NCBI RefSeq assembly: GCF_017948245.1
Contig: NZ_CP072865.1
Span: 3,497,501 to 3,561,500 of the forward strand
Source of the DNA: Rhizobium sp. NLR16a
GTDB lineage: Bacteria; Pseudomonadota; Alphaproteobacteria; Rhizobiales; Rhizobiaceae
Reading direction: 5' to 3'
Length of the DNA: 64,000 nt
The notes under the pieces were generated by a model that worked only from the letters and a program-made list of their open reading frames with translations, did not search any database and was not told the origin of the DNA. A program made the translations under genes and the position numbers. Positions 28,135 to 38,262 of this stretch are shown here, piece after piece. How positions within the stretch are numbered: position 1 is the stretch's first letter; each line of letters starts with the position of its first letter.

Positions 28135-28956
28135 ATGGCGGACGCCGCCTTTGCCGCGGCTCTGCGCGAATCCGCCTCCGAGCTGCTGGCAATCCATCGC
28201 AGTGCGCCCAGAATAGTGCGTTACGTTGCCGATCTGCAGAAGTGGCTGCTCAGCCAGGCGGCATTGGCATTGCATTTTGAGCGGAAGCTCGACCCGTCCC
28301 GTCCTCCTTTGACCGCTTCCAACCTCGCAAAGTTTCTGGTCGAGAATCACGTCGCCAGCCATAACACCGCGGTCGCCCATCTGAAGGAGATGGCCTATTA
28401 CAAACTATTCGAGCCCGTGGCGACGACGGATCGGCGCGCCAACCCGTTACAGGCAAGCGCCTATGCTGAAGCCTTGATCCGACAATGGTTCGAAGGGCAC
28501 CTTCGTTCCCTGGACGGCATGGACGCGGGAGACCGCTGTAGCCGGTCGGAGACGGATGAGACAATTCTCTATCGCGCTCAGCCGCGTATCGCCCGCCGGC
28601 TGTTTAACAATCCGGATTGGTACAGTCCGCCAGAAAGCATCGCGCTGTTCGTGAGGTCCGAATCCGGAAGCAATATATTGCATGACCTCATGTCGCGTGT
28701 GCCACTCGCGCCGGTCGTAGGTGAACGCACCTGGGTGGGCGATGTCTCCGCACGATTGACGGCGGCCGAATATGTCATTTCCCGAAGTCATGCCGGCAGA
28801 TTGTTGGCGGCCGCGCAAAATCAAGGACTACTCGGGTGGGAGGCTGCCCAAATGACCGGAGATTGCTGGATTTCCGCAAAATTCGTCCTCGACTACAGAC
28901 GGTGGCAGGCCACGAAATTCTCCGTTATATCCGAAGTTTTGGCGAGCATCGGGTAG
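28135..28956 (+). CDS. Unrecognised protein, possible helix-turn-helix regulator
   Basis: 273 aa from ATG 28135 (MADAAFAAALRESASELLAI); in-frame starts at 28051 and 28069 would add a Cys-rich, unlikely N terminus. No family was recognised. Residues about 25-100 are helical, and SNLAKFLVENHVASHNTAVA, followed by HLKEMAYYKLFE, resembles a winged-helix core. The C terminus contains SRSHAGRLLAAAQNQGLLGW, GDCWISAKFVLDYRRWQA and no membrane segment. Codon usage fits the neighbours. It could be a DNA-binding regulator, but this is weakly supported. Confidence 0.6.
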   Translation: MADAAFAAALRESASELLAIHRSAPRIVRYVADLQKWLLSQAALALHFERKLDPSRPPLTASNLAKFLVENHVASHNTAVAHLKEMAYYKLFEPVATTDRRANPLQASAYAEALIRQWFEGHLRSLDGMDAGDRCSRSETDETILYRAQPRIARRLFNNPDWYSPPESIALFVRSESGSNILHDLMSRVPLAPVVGERTWVGDVSARLTAAEYVISRSHAGRLLAAAQNQGLLGWEAAQMTGDCWISAKFVLDYRRWQATKFSVISEVLASIG

Positions 28957-29124
28957 ATGCGTGTTTGTGAAGCGATTCTGAAGTTGCCGGGCCGGTTCGT
29001 CAAATTTTCGTTTTTGCGCGCAGCGCCAGCCACTCCGCCCGCTGAAGGCTACGATGGACTTCCGCGCGGGGCTCGGCATGGGCTTAGCCCTCGACATTGG
29101 CTCGAAAGTCTGCCTGAAACCACG

Positions 29125-29916
29125 TCAAAAATGCATGACCAATCCCAGAATCGGGCCCTGTTGCACTACATCGAAGACGAAGCCGTCATTGCTGAAATCG
29201 ACGCCCAGGGCACGGTAGCCGACGACTGCTGAAACGGTCTCGCCGAAACGGTAGCCGATCGCAGCAGCGACGTCCCAATCGAGGTCGGCCTGGCCGGCGC
29301 CGATCAGGCCCCATCCGGTCAGATAGATCTCGGGCGTGATGGAGTAGTTTCCGCGAAAGCCGGCCATCGCGTCCACCCATGTCTCGCCATCGCTTCGCGT
29401 CACCCCATCCAGAACGCCACCGCTGAACGAAATATCGGTGTCGACAGACCAGACCCTCGCCGCTCCGACGACATCAAGTCGCGAGGTGTTGTCATCGATG
29501 ACCGAGTAGCCGACGCCGAGCAAGCCTGCGAATGTCTCCGTCGAAACTTCTACGTCGGAGGCAATGAACCCTCTGGGCGTACCTGCTGAGCCGGAAATTT
29601 TGGTGTATATGATGTCGCCGAAAATGCTGTAGCGGTCGTAGCGGGCCTCGCCAATAGCCATGGCCCCGAAGTCGAGATGGTCAAAAATATCGCTGAAGCT
29701 CATGTCGACATCGACAGTCGGCAGTCCGAATTGCGCGACATCGCCGGATAATCCTGCCGCCCAGAAGTAGGGCGCGAATGCGAATGTCCATCCCGTTTCG
29801 GTTTCAGCTTGATGAGCTTCCGGCGTCAGCGGCGATTTGATGTCAGCGGCCATGGCGCCAGCGCTGAATAGAAACCCCCCAATGAACGCCGTGGTAAGCG
29901 CAGTTCTACGTTTCAT
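29125..29916 (-). CDS. Outer-membrane beta-barrel protein
   Basis: 263 aa from ATG 29916, preceded by GGAGGGGGAAG. The signal peptide (MKRRTALTTAFIGGFLFSAG) is cleaved at AMA. The mature part alternates hydrophobic and polar residues in strands (WTFAFAPYFWAAGLSGDVAQ, YSIFGDIIYTKI, GETVSAVVGYRALGVDFSND) and ends in the terminal aromatic VMHF expected of barrels assembled by the BAM machinery. Its role is unknown. It is divergent from the DUF3604 gene. Confidence 0.85.
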   Translation of the reverse strand: MKRRTALTTAFIGGFLFSAGAMAADIKSPLTPEAHQAETETGWTFAFAPYFWAAGLSGDVAQFGLPTVDVDMSFSDIFDHLDFGAMAIGEARYDRYSIFGDIIYTKISGSAGTPRGFIASDVEVSTETFAGLLGVGYSVIDDNTSRLDVVGAARVWSVDTDISFSGGVLDGVTRSDGETWVDAMAGFRGNYSITPEIYLTGWGLIGAGQADLDWDVAAAIGYRFGETVSAVVGYRALGVDFSNDGFVFDVVQQGPILGLVMHF

Positions 29917-30285
29917 CTTCCCCCTCCAGTACTTCGAGAACCTTCTTTCAACGGTTGCAGTGATCACCGGTATCATCCGGATTGACCTTTATTGTTGAAG
30001 CAAATCTGCTCTTCTTATTTCCCCCTTGCCGCGCTTCACCATTGCATATTAGCCGAGGCGCAAGAGTCGCACCAGCAAGTTTCAACGAAGGACTGAACGC
30101 CCGTAAGGGGAGCCCAGTCGGACCTCCATCACCCTGCCGACCGGCATGTATGCGGTCGGCACGCCAGGGCCGGCCTCAGAGGATATCAAGGCTGATTTCG
30201 CCGGGACAGGGGCTCCGGTCATTGATGCTAATCAAGGAGCGCGCCGCTTCGATAGTGTAATGTTCGCACAGTGGGGGGGAGAGCC
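29917..30285. other. Divergent intergenic region, barrel protein / DUF3604 operon
   Basis: 369 bases. It carries the ribosome sites of both flanking genes and presumably their promoters. No RNA gene, repeat or confident operator was seen. Confidence 0.4.
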
Positions 30286-32226
30286 ATGAAACGGACACCT
30301 GGGAAACTCTTGATTGCCGGGCTGATAAGCCTCGGTTCTGCTTTACCGACCGTGGCTCAGCAGGCCACCGATATCGGCACTCTGGACAGCGGGGCGGCTG
30401 GACGGGTATTCACCAGTAAACCTCTCTACTCGCCCTATGCGGGACGAAATTTTCCGACCCGCCCGCTTTTTGGCGACACGCATTTGCATACGGGAGCCTC
30501 CTTCGACGCCGGCGCGTTCGGCGCGAGGTTGACGCCACGTGACGCTTACCGCTTCGCCCGTGGCGAGGAGGTCATGGCCTCAAGCAGCCAGCCTGCGAAG
30601 CTGTCGCGGCCGCTCGACTTTCTGGTCGTGGCCGATCACTCCGACAACATGGGCATGTTCCCCGATCTGTTCGCCGGCAAGGCCGAAGTGATCGCCGATC
30701 CGCAGGCGAAGACCTGGTACGATATGATCAAGTCAGGCCAGGGCGCTACCGCGGCGCTTCAAATCATCTTCAGCTTCGGCAAGGGAACGCTTCCCCAGAG
30801 CATGATCTATGGGCCGGACACGCGTCCCTACAAGAACGCATGGCAGGACACGATAAAGGCTGCCGAGGAATATAACGATCCGGGGCGGTTCACGGCTTTC
30901 ATCGGCTATGAATGGACGTCCAATACGGCAGGTAACAACCTCCATCGCAACGTCATCTTCCGCGACAATGCCGACAAGGCCGCCCAGGTCGTACCCTATA
31001 CCACGCTGAAACCACTGGGCAGCGACAACCCGCGCGATCTATGGCAGTGGATGCAGGCCTATGAGGACAAGACCGGCGGCAACGTGCTGGCGATTGCGCA
31101 CAACGGCAATCTCTCCAATGGGCGCATGTTCCCGCTGATCGAATCCTTCACCGGCAAGCCGGTCGACAAGACCTATGTCGAGCAGCGCGCCAGGTGGGAA
31201 CGCCTCTACGAAACGACCCAGACGAAGGGGACCGGAGAGGCACACCCGTTGCTGTCGCCGAACGATGAGTTTGCTGATTTCGAGATCTGGGATTTCGGCA
31301 ATCTCGATGCCAGCGAACGCAAGACGCCTGCTATGCTCGAGTTCGAATATGCACGGTCTGCATTGAAGAACGGCCTCAAACTCGAAGCCGAGCTCGGTAC
31401 GAACCCTTACAAGTTCGGATTGGTCGGCAGCTCCGATGCACACACGGGCCTTTCGGCGATGGAGGAGGAAAATTTCTTCGGCAAGACCACGCCGCAGGAG
31501 CCGAGCCCCGAGCGTCTGACGGCAACCTTTGTCAAGGACGACAAGACCGGCATCACGGTGATGGACTGGGAAGTCGGCGCGTCGGGATACGCGGCTGTCT
31601 GGGCGGTTGAAAATACGCGCGAGTCGATATGGGACGCCATGCAACGCAAGGAGACCTATGCCACAACGGGATCGCGCATGGCCGTACGCTTCTTCGGCGG
31701 CTGGAATTTCGAACAAGCCGACGCCGAGACCCGCAACCCCGGTGAAATCGGCTACGCCAAGGGCGTTCCCATGGGTGGCGATCTCAGAGCAGCGCCGGAA
31801 GGAAAGGCACCGTCGTTCCTCGTCGCCGCGCTGCGGGACCCGATCGGGGCCAATCTCGACCGCTACCAGATCGTCAAGGGCTGGCTGGACGACAAGGGCG
31901 AGACGCATGAGCAGGTGTACGATGTCGCCTGGAGCGGGGACCGCAAACCAGGGGCCGACGGCAAGCTGCCGCCGGTCGGCAGCACCGTGAACGTCGAAAA
32001 CGCGACATGGACCAATACGATCGGCGCTCCGGAACTGATCGCCATCTGGAAGGATCCCAGCTTCGATCCCAAGCAGAAGGCTTTTTACTACGGGCGCGTC
32101 ATCGAAATTCCGACGCCGCGATGGACTGCCTATGATGCCAAACGGTACGGAACGAAGCCGCTCGAGGGAACGCGGATGACGGTGACCGAGCGCGCCTACA
32201 CCTCGCCGATCTGGTATACGCCATGA
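30286..32226 (+). CDS. DUF3604 protein, exported PHP-like metallo-domain
   Basis: 646 aa from ATG 30286, preceded by GGGGGGAGAGCC. The signal peptide (GKLLIAGLISLGSALPTVAQ) ends near residue 26. DUF3604 proteins resemble PHP-type metal-dependent hydrolases. Putative metal ligands are FGDTHLHTGASFDAG near residue 65, VVADHSDNMG near residue 112, FIGYEWTS near residue 205, LAIAHNGNLSNG, and SSDAHTGLSAMEEENFFG near residue 385. Substrate unknown. Its stop overlaps the PpiC-type gene by four bases, and that one overlaps a HupE-like gene, forming a tight three-gene unit. Confidence 0.88.
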   Translation: MKRTPGKLLIAGLISLGSALPTVAQQATDIGTLDSGAAGRVFTSKPLYSPYAGRNFPTRPLFGDTHLHTGASFDAGAFGARLTPRDAYRFARGEEVMASSSQPAKLSRPLDFLVVADHSDNMGMFPDLFAGKAEVIADPQAKTWYDMIKSGQGATAALQIIFSFGKGTLPQSMIYGPDTRPYKNAWQDTIKAAEEYNDPGRFTAFIGYEWTSNTAGNNLHRNVIFRDNADKAAQVVPYTTLKPLGSDNPRDLWQWMQAYEDKTGGNVLAIAHNGNLSNGRMFPLIESFTGKPVDKTYVEQRARWERLYETTQTKGTGEAHPLLSPNDEFADFEIWDFGNLDASERKTPAMLEFEYARSALKNGLKLEAELGTNPYKFGLVGSSDAHTGLSAMEEENFFGKTTPQEPSPERLTATFVKDDKTGITVMDWEVGASGYAAVWAVENTRESIWDAMQRKETYATTGSRMAVRFFGGWNFEQADAETRNPGEIGYAKGVPMGGDLRAAPEGKAPSFLVAALRDPIGANLDRYQIVKGWLDDKGETHEQVYDVAWSGDRKPGADGKLPPVGSTVNVENATWTNTIGAPELIAIWKDPSFDPKQKAFYYGRVIEIPTPRWTAYDAKRYGTKPLEGTRMTVTERAYTSPIWYTP

Positions 32227-33140
32227 CCGCGGCTGAACAGGCCGCCGGACCGACCGCTCCACCCTCCAGCCAACGAACAGGAACGATCTGGCTGAAATCC
32301 ATGCTAAGGGAGCCGCTGGTTCATTTCCTGCTGCTCGCATTGGTGATCTTCGCCGGTTACCGGCTCATTGGCGCGGATATCCAAAACAAGCCGGGCAGCA
32401 TCGTCGTCACGGCGCCGAAGATCGAGCAGATGGCCATTCTATTCACCAAGACCTGGCAGCGGCCGCCGACCTCGGAGGAATTGAAGGGCCTGATCGACGA
32501 CTATGTGAAAGAAGAAGTCCTGGTGCGCGAGGCGCTGGCGCTCGGGCTCGACAGAGACGACACGGTCGTTCGCCGCCGTTTGCGTCAGAAAATGGAATTC
32601 GTCGACGCCGCCGCCGACGTTCTGACGCCGACCGACGCAGACCTCCAAGCCTATCTGCAGATCAACGCAGCCACGTTCGAGATTGATCCGATGCTTGCCT
32701 TCCAGCAAGTATATCTCAACCCGCAGCGGCACGGCGACAGCACCGCTCGGGACGCAGCCTCCATCCTCGAAGCGCTGCAGGCCAATCCCGCCGCGGATCC
32801 TAACCTATTGGGCGACCCGACGCTGCTTCCCTCCGACCTACCGCTTTCGAGCAAGACGGCGATCGGGCAAACCTTCGGCGTCGAATTCCCCGAGAAACTC
32901 GACAAGGCCCCCCTGGATCAATGGACAGGCCCCATCGCCAGCAGTTTCGGGCTCCATCTGGTCCGGGTGTCCAGGCGCATGCCCGGCCGAGTGCCAGCGC
33001 TCGACGAGGTGCGGGATGCCGTTGCGCGAGAATGGACGAACGCCAAGCGGCGGGCCTTGGAAGACGGGCGATTTGCCGAGTTGCTCAAGCACTATATGGT
33101 AAGCATCGAATTCCCTGTCAGTGCGGAAGCCGGCCGATGA
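32223..33140 (+). CDS. Membrane-anchored parvulin-type peptidyl-prolyl isomerase domain protein
   Basis: 305 aa. One membrane segment at about residues 34-52 (VHFLLLALVIFAGYRLIG) places the rest in the periplasm. A SurA/PpiC-type N-terminal chaperone region follows (LKGLIDDYVKEEVLVREALA), and the C-terminal half has degenerate parvulin motifs (FEIDPMLAFQQVYL, GPIASSFGLHLVRVSRRMPG). Without clear catalytic Cys/His it may act as a chaperone rather than an isomerase. It overlaps both neighbours by four bases, suggesting that it helps fold or export the DUF3604 protein. Confidence 0.85.
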   Translation: MTAAEQAAGPTAPPSSQRTGTIWLKSMLREPLVHFLLLALVIFAGYRLIGADIQNKPGSIVVTAPKIEQMAILFTKTWQRPPTSEELKGLIDDYVKEEVLVREALALGLDRDDTVVRRRLRQKMEFVDAAADVLTPTDADLQAYLQINAATFEIDPMLAFQQVYLNPQRHGDSTARDAASILEALQANPAADPNLLGDPTLLPSDLPLSSKTAIGQTFGVEFPEKLDKAPLDQWTGPIASSFGLHLVRVSRRMPGRVPALDEVRDAVAREWTNAKRRALEDGRFAELLKHYMVSIEFPVSAEAGR

Positions 33141-34132
33141 TGCGGTTCGGCGCATTGCTGGCGGTGCTTGTCCCGCTGTTCCTGGCCACCTCAGGTATTG
33201 CTCACGAAATCAGGCCTGCCTATCTCGACCTGCGCGAAACGGCACGCGACGAGTTCGCGGTCATCTGGAAGGTGCCGGCGCAGGGCAACATGCGCCTCAG
33301 TCTCAATGCAATACTGCCGAAGCCATGCGTCGAAAAAACAGACCGAGCAAGATCGATCGGCGGCAGCGCCTATCTCCAGCGCTGGACGGTCATCTGTGCA
33401 GGCGGACTGAAAGGCGGCGAGATCACCATCGATGGACTCAGGTCGACCATGACGGAAGCGCTCGTTCGCATCGCATATCAAAACGGCGACACAGAGGTCG
33501 TGCGCCTCATGCCGGCTGCACCCTCTTTCGCCGTGGCAGGTGCAAAGAGCAGCCTCGACATCGCTCGAATCTATTTCTTGCTGGGAGTCGAACACATCCT
33601 TTCCGGTCTCGATCATTTGCTCTTCGTTCTCGCCCTTCTGCTGCTCATTCGAGAGCGCGGGATGCTGATCAAGACCATCACCGCCTTTACGATTGCCCAT
33701 AGCATCACCTTGGCTGGGGCCTCGCTCGGCTATTTCAGTCTGCCGCAGAAGCCGGTCGAAGCGACAATTGCTCTCAGCATCGCTTTCGTTGCGAGCGAAC
33801 TTGTTAGAATGAAGCCAGGTGAGACACGGCTTTCCGAAAGGCTTCCATGGGTGGTAGCCTTCGTATTCGGTCTGCTGCATGGCTTCGGCTTTGCCGGCGC
33901 CCTGATGGAAATGGGATTGCCACAATCCGACGTGCCGCTGAGCCTGCTAACCTTCAACCTGGGCGTCGAGGCGGGACAACTGATCTTCGTGGCCGCGGCT
34001 TCGGTCTTGCTCGGATTGGCAGGAGCACTGGTGACCGTCCCACCCGCACAAGCCCGCCAGGTCGGCGCCTACATTATCGGAACCGCGGCGATGTTGTGGC
34101 TTGTTCCACGCATCGCAGGATTGGTCGCGTGA
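33137..34132 (+). CDS. HupE/UreJ-type membrane protein with periplasmic N-terminal domain
   Basis: 331 aa from a double ATG at 33137. The signal peptide ends before HEIRPAYLDLRET, giving a His just after cleavage, a typical metal-ligand position in HupE proteins. A periplasmic domain of about 130 residues follows with two Cys (CVEK, VICAGG). The HupE_UreJ_2 signature GVEHILSGLDHLLFVLALLL then starts six membrane segments, including FTIAHSITLAGASLGYFS and GLLHGFGFAGAL. Members are linked to nickel or other divalent metal uptake, but no hydrogenase or urease gene is nearby. Confidence 0.87.
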   Translation: MMRFGALLAVLVPLFLATSGIAHEIRPAYLDLRETARDEFAVIWKVPAQGNMRLSLNAILPKPCVEKTDRARSIGGSAYLQRWTVICAGGLKGGEITIDGLRSTMTEALVRIAYQNGDTEVVRLMPAAPSFAVAGAKSSLDIARIYFLLGVEHILSGLDHLLFVLALLLLIRERGMLIKTITAFTIAHSITLAGASLGYFSLPQKPVEATIALSIAFVASELVRMKPGETRLSERLPWVVAFVFGLLHGFGFAGALMEMGLPQSDVPLSLLTFNLGVEAGQLIFVAAASVLLGLAGALVTVPPAQARQVGAYIIGTAAMLWLVPRIAGLVA

Positions 34133-34345
34133 ACAGTCGACCTCGTGAATTCTCGACCACGCAGACGCTTTGAGGCGCGCCGGCTGTCGGCGATCAACAC
34201 CGATCTCGGAACCACCTTGCACTGGATAGCGAAGATTACACAGGTCGCGAACGATCAGTTGCTGACCGAAAGGCGACGGGAAGCGGGTGGGCAGATCAAA
34301 TTAACCACGCATGGAGGCTGTTTTTAGAATGGGCCGAAGACTGAA

Positions 34346-34421
34346 TGGTGCCCAGGGGCGGAATCGAACCACCGACACGCGGATTTTCAATCCGCTGCTC
34401 TACCAACTGAGCTACCTGGGC
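34346..34421 (-). tRNA. tRNA-Phe (anticodon GAA)
   Basis: 76 bases with a complete cloverleaf. Acceptor GCCCAGG / CCTGGGC, D-arm AGCTC..GAGC, anticodon stem-loop with GAA between TT and AA, T-loop GGTTCGATTCC, and an encoded CCA end. On the minus strand next to yacG. Confidence 0.97.
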
Positions 34422-34601
34422 CAACCTGCTTCGCGAGGGTGTTCTTGATGAAAAGAACTGCGTGGCCTTGGTTCGCCCCGGAAGCGAGCGGGGTTATAGC
34501 ATCTTGTTCGGCCATGGCAAGCGTCAAATGACTCTTTTTTGACGGTCTTGCCAATTTTGCGGATTCATGTGGAAAAATAAGAGCTTCGGGGAGGAAATCT
34601 C

Positions 34602-34814
34602 CTAATTTTCCTCATCCGGGTAATCGGCCTTCGTTTCGTCGTCGGCCACCGGAATGGCGTAGGAGCCGGTCAGCCAGCGGGAGAGATCGACCTCGCGGCA
34701 GCGGTTGGAGCAGAAGGGGTAATGTTCGCGGTTCGATGGTTTGCCGCATTCCGGGCAAGGGCGCGTCTTGCGCAGCGGTTCGACCTTGGCGGCGGCTTTC
34801 TTGTCTTCGGGCAT
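34602..34814 (-). CDS. yacG: DNA gyrase inhibitor YacG
   Basis: 70 aa zinc protein that binds GyrB and inhibits gyrase in E. coli. The Cys4 zinc site is complete: CPECG (C20, C23) and FCSNRC (C35, C39), followed by DLSRWLTGSYAIPV, the family helix. Length and position beside maf are typical of alphaproteobacteria. Confidence 0.93.
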   Translation of the reverse strand: MPEDKKAAAKVEPLRKTRPCPECGKPSNREHYPFCSNRCREVDLSRWLTGSYAIPVADDETKADYPDEEN

Positions 34815-34886
34815 GATCGGTCCGTCCTAGAGCATGGCGCGCAACAGTGTCAGCGGTGTTGCAACAACGACATGCGAGAAAAAAGC

Positions 34887-34932
34887 CTTAAAGCGCGACG
34901 CGCGGATCTGAAAGATCGTGACGCGCTTTAAG
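34887..34932 (-). terminator. Rho-independent terminator after maf
   Basis: Perfect 11-bp inverted repeat CTTAAAGCGCG / CGCGCTTTAAG with an inner GATC/GATC pair. In the minus-strand transcript it is followed by GCTTTTTTC. It starts 14 bases after the maf stop, so infA-maf transcription probably ends here and yacG needs its own promoter or read-through. Confidence 0.75.
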
Positions 34933-34945
34933 CATCGGCCGTCGG

Positions 34946-35566
34946 TCAGCCCTCAGGCCACCGGCTATGCACATCGAAGCCCTCGCCGGTCAGAAGCAGA
35001 ATGGTTTCATAGAGCGGCAGGCCGACGACATTGGTGTAGGAACCCACCATCTTCTGCACGAAAGTGCCGGCAATGCCCTGGATGCCGTAAGCGCCAGCCT
35101 TGCCGCGCCACTGGCCGGAGGCGAGATAATTCTCGATCTCGAAACCGGACAACCGCTTGAAGCGCACCTTGGTCTCGACGATCTTCTGGCGGATCTTGCG
35201 ATCGGGCGTCACCAGGCAAATGCCGGTATAGACGAGATGGTTGCGTCCCGACAAGAGATGTAGCGAGCTCAGCGCCTCGTCGGCGAATTCAGCCTTGCCG
35301 AGAATGCGCCGGCCGACGGCGACCACCGTATCGGCGGAGAGGATATAGCTGCCCTTCCAGGTGATATCGCCCTTGATGGCGGCAAGTGCGGCCTCGGCCT
35401 TCTCGGCCGATAGCCTTCGGGCGAGCGAACGCGGATGCTCCGACTTCTTCGGCGTCTCGTCGATATCCATCGGCATCAGGCGCGAAGGCTCGATGCCGGC
35501 CTGGTTGAGGAGGTCGACGCGACGGGGCGAGCCCGAGGCCAGAATGAGCTTGTATTTCAGCGCCAT
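34946..35566 (-). CDS. maf: Maf-like nucleotide pyrophosphatase
   Basis: 206 aa. Maf proteins hydrolyse non-canonical or modified nucleoside triphosphates. The phosphate-binding N terminus [18 protein letters not shown] and the catalytic [17 protein letters not shown] (near residue 76) are intact, as are [14 protein letters not shown], the AGAYGIQG motif and the C-terminal VVGLPL. It lies 36 bases after infA on the same strand. Confidence 0.93.
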   Translation of the reverse strand: MALKYKLILASGSPRRVDLLNQAGIEPSRLMPMDIDETPKKSEHPRSLARRLSAEKAEAALAAIKGDITWKGSYILSADTVVAVGRRILGKAEFADEALSSLHLLSGRNHLVYTGICLVTPDRKIRQKIVETKVRFKRLSGFEIENYLASGQWRGKAGAYGIQGIAGTFVQKMVGSYTNVVGLPLYETILLLTGEGFDVHSRWPEG

Positions 35567-35602
35567 GAAACCTCGACCATCGGCGGACGGGAGCGGGCAG
35601 AC

Positions 35603-35821
35603 TTACTTGAAACGGTAGGTGATGCGGCCCTTCGTCAGATCGTAGGGCGTCATCTCCACCAGCACCTTGTCGCCGGCGAGAACGCGGATGCGGTTCTTGC
35701 GCATGCGGCCGGCGGTATGGGCGATGATCTCGTGTTCGTTTTCAAGCTTCACGCGGAACGTCGCATTCGGCAGAAGTTCGGTGACGATTCCCGGGAATTC
35801 GAGGACTTCTTCTTTCGGCAT
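35603..35821 (-). CDS. infA: Translation initiation factor IF-1
   Basis: 72 aa, the usual length. One OB-fold: [60 protein letters not shown]. The ATG at 35821 was chosen because it matches the invariant family start; a longer reading to 35860 has no support. AGGAAG lies upstream. Confidence 0.95.
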   Translation of the reverse strand: MPKEEVLEFPGIVTELLPNATFRVKLENEHEIIAHTAGRMRKNRIRVLAGDKVLVEMTPYDLTKGRITYRFK

Positions 35822-35943
35822 ATAGTGGTTTTCTTCCTGTGGGTTGCAGAGGCAGCGCAACGCGCGCCTTTAAATTTGGGCGGAAACTACACAATCAAGG
35901 CAGGTTTGTGAACCTTGTTGATCAGGCTTTCCTTTATTTGTTT

Positions 35944-36429
35944 TCATGCCGATTGCGCGGCGATGCCATTTCGTTTGAGCAACCGGCTTTCGATGAGGCC
36001 GGCCAGGTGATCGCGGACCTCGCGATAGCTGTGCAGTATCTGCTCCCTCGTGCCGCTGACGACCGTCGGATCCATGGTCGGCCAGTAGACGACGTCGATC
36101 GCGTTCGACCGCGTCAGCTCGAGTGCGGCGTGATGGGCCTGCGGCGACAGCGTGATGATCAGATCGAAATAATCGTCCTCGAGTTCATCAAGCGTCTGCG
36201 GCTGGCGGCGCCCGAGGGACAGCCCGATTTCCTCGAGCACGACATCGACGAAAGGATCGCGCTCGCCGGCGCGAACGCCGGCGGACCTTATATAGGTATT
36301 GGCAGGCAGAATGCTACGGGCGATCGCTTCGGCCATCGGCGAGCGGATGGCGTTCAGCCCGCACATGAAAAGAATGGCGCCCGGCCTCTTTGCGTCCTCG
36401 ACGTCGGCGGCAAGCTCCATCGCCGTCAT
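35944..36429 (-). CDS. Low-molecular-weight protein-tyrosine-phosphatase-like protein
   Basis: 161 aa. The phosphatase loop C-X5-R-S is present as [13 protein letters not shown] near residue 23, and a general-acid Asp is likely in [11 protein letters not shown] near residue 118. The loop lacks the usual second Cys of tyrosine phosphatases, so substrate preference (protein, arsenate or other) is open. The start overlaps the UPF0262 stop by four bases; MELAADVED three codons later is an alternative. Part of the hisD / UPF0262 / phosphatase / infA run. Confidence 0.88.
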   Translation of the reverse strand: MTAMELAADVEDAKRPGAILFMCGLNAIRSPMAEAIARSILPANTYIRSAGVRAGERDPFVDVVLEEIGLSLGRRQPQTLDELEDDYFDLIITLSPQAHHAALELTRSNAIDVVYWPTMDPTVVSGTREQILHSYREVRDHLAGLIESRLLKRNGIAAQSA

Positions 36430-36899
36430 CCGCGCCAGTAGAGCACACAGACCAGCGTGAAAAGGCGCCGGGCGGTGTCGAAATCGACCTCGATCTTGCC
36501 GGCCAGCCGGTCTTTCAGCGTCTGCGAGCCTTCGTTGTGGATGCCACGCCGGCCCATGTCGATCGCTTCGATGCGGCTTGGCGTGGCCGATCGGATCGCT
36601 TCGTAATAGCTTTCGCAGATCATGAAGTAATCCTTGACGATCCGCCGGAAGGGGGTGAGCGACAGGATATGGGTGGCAACATCGCCGCCTTCTTCGGTCT
36701 TGATGGCGAACACCAGCTTCGAATCCATCAGCGAGATGTTCAGCCGGTAGGGACCGCCGGCATGGCCGAGCGGCTCGAACCTGTTCTCCTCGATCAGATC
36801 GAAGATGGCGACGGCACGCTCATGTTCGACATCGGGCGTCGAACGGCCGATCGTATCGTCGAGGACGACGTCGCAAAGCCGGAAATCGCCCGCCGCCAT
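36426..36899 (-). CDS. UPF0262 family protein
   Basis: 157 aa, start ATG 36899 after GAGGGG. Conserved in alphaproteobacteria directly after hisD; function unknown. Recognised by [60 protein letters not shown] and [13 protein letters not shown]. No membrane segment. Translationally coupled to the phosphatase gene downstream and ten bases after hisD. Confidence 0.92.
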   Translation of the reverse strand: MAAGDFRLCDVVLDDTIGRSTPDVEHERAVAIFDLIEENRFEPLGHAGGPYRLNISLMDSKLVFAIKTEEGGDVATHILSLTPFRRIVKDYFMICESYYEAIRSATPSRIEAIDMGRRGIHNEGSQTLKDRLAGKIEVDFDTARRLFTLVCVLYWRG

Positions 36900-36909
36900 C
36901 CCCTCACAC

Positions 36910-38205
36910 CTAATCGAGGTTGAGGCGGATCGCGACCGACCGCGCATGGGCATCGAGGCCTTCGGAGACCGCAAGCGCGATCGCCGCCGGGCCGAGGGTG
37001 CGCAACTCACCCGGCCCCAGGCGCAGGATCGAGGTACGCTTGACGAAATCGAGCACAGACAGGCCGGAGGAAAAGCGCGCCGAACGCGCCGTCGGCAGCA
37101 CATGGTTCGAGCCGCCGACATAATCGCCGATAACCTCAGGCGTATGAGCGCCGATGAAGATAGCGCCGGCATTGCGGATGCCGTCGAGCAGCCGGTCGGG
37201 ATCGGCAACGGCAAGCTCCAGATGCTCGGCAGCGATGCGATTGGCAAGCGGGATGGCCTGCTTCAGATCGGCAACCAGGATGACGGCGCCGAAATCGCGC
37301 CAGCTTGCCGCTGCCGTGTCGGCGCGGTTCAGCGTCTTCAGCTGGCGTTCGACCGCCTGCTCCACCGCCTTGCCGAATTCGGCATCGTCGGTGATGAGGA
37401 TCGCCTGGGCGCTGACATCGTGCTCGGCCTGCGCCAAAAGATCGGCGGCGATCCAATCAGGATTGTTGTCTTTGTCCGCAATCACCAGCACCTCGGAGGG
37501 GCCGGCGATCATATCGATGCCGACGGTGCCGAAGACGTGGCGCTTGGCGGCGGCGACATAGGCGTTGCCGGGACCGGTGATCTTGGCGACAGGAGCGATC
37601 GTCTCGGTGCCGTAGGCGAGAGCGGCGATCGCCTGGGCGCCGCCGACGCGATAGATCTCGGTCACGCCGGCCAGCCTGGCGGCGGCGAGCACCGCCGGAT
37701 TGACGGCGCCGCCGGTGGCAGGAACGGCGATGACGACGCGATCGACGCCGGCGACCTTGGCCGGGACGGCATTCATCAGCACCGAGCTCGGGTAACTCGC
37801 GGTGCCGCCCGGAACATAGAGCCCGACCGCCTCGATTGCCGTCCAGCGCGAGCCGAGACGGACGCCGAGATCGTCCTCGTAGATATCGTCCTTCGGCAGC
37901 TGCCGGCGATGATGGCTTTCGATGCGCAGCGCCGCGAGCTTCAGCGCACCCAGCACTTCGGCGGGCACCGCCTCGATCGCCGCGTCGATCTCCTCCGCCG
38001 TCACCCGCATCGGTACCACGGCAAAATCGATGCCGTCGAATTTCAGCGAATATTCGGCCAGCGCCACATCGCCGCGCGCCCTGACATCATCGATGATAGA
38101 GCGGGCGACGGCATTCACATCCTCGGACACTTCGCGCTTCGTCGTCAGAAAGGCGGCAAAATGCTGCTCGAAACCTTCCAGTGCCTGATCCAGCCAGATT
38201 GCCAA
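36910..38205 (-). CDS. hisD: Histidinol dehydrogenase
   Basis: 431 aa. Zinc enzyme of the last two steps of histidine synthesis (L-histidinol to L-histidine, two NAD). Family motifs: [80 protein letters not shown] and AAEHLELAV with the catalytic Glu-His. Full length. The rest of the his genes are elsewhere, as in other rhizobia. Confidence 0.95.
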   Translation of the reverse strand: MAIWLDQALEGFEQHFAAFLTTKREVSEDVNAVARSIIDDVRARGDVALAEYSLKFDGIDFAVVPMRVTAEEIDAAIEAVPAEVLGALKLAALRIESHHRRQLPKDDIYEDDLGVRLGSRWTAIEAVGLYVPGGTASYPSSVLMNAVPAKVAGVDRVVIAVPATGGAVNPAVLAAARLAGVTEIYRVGGAQAIAALAYGTETIAPVAKITGPGNAYVAAAKRHVFGTVGIDMIAGPSEVLVIADKDNNPDWIAADLLAQAEHDVSAQAILITDDAEFGKAVEQAVERQLKTLNRADTAAASWRDFGAVILVADLKQAIPLANRIAAEHLELAVADPDRLLDGIRNAGAIFIGAHTPEVIGDYVGGSNHVLPTARSARFSSGLSVLDFVKRTSILRLGPGELRTLGPAAIALAVSEGLDAHARSVAIRLNLD

Positions 38206-38262
38206 GACCTATATTCCTTCTCAACTCGAACCGCGATGTTCAAACTTCAGGCGTCAAGCCAT

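Noticed and set aside
28957..29232. 91-codon plus-strand reading after the unrecognised protein
   Set aside because: Overlaps the 3' end of the outer-membrane barrel gene and lacks a ribosome site.
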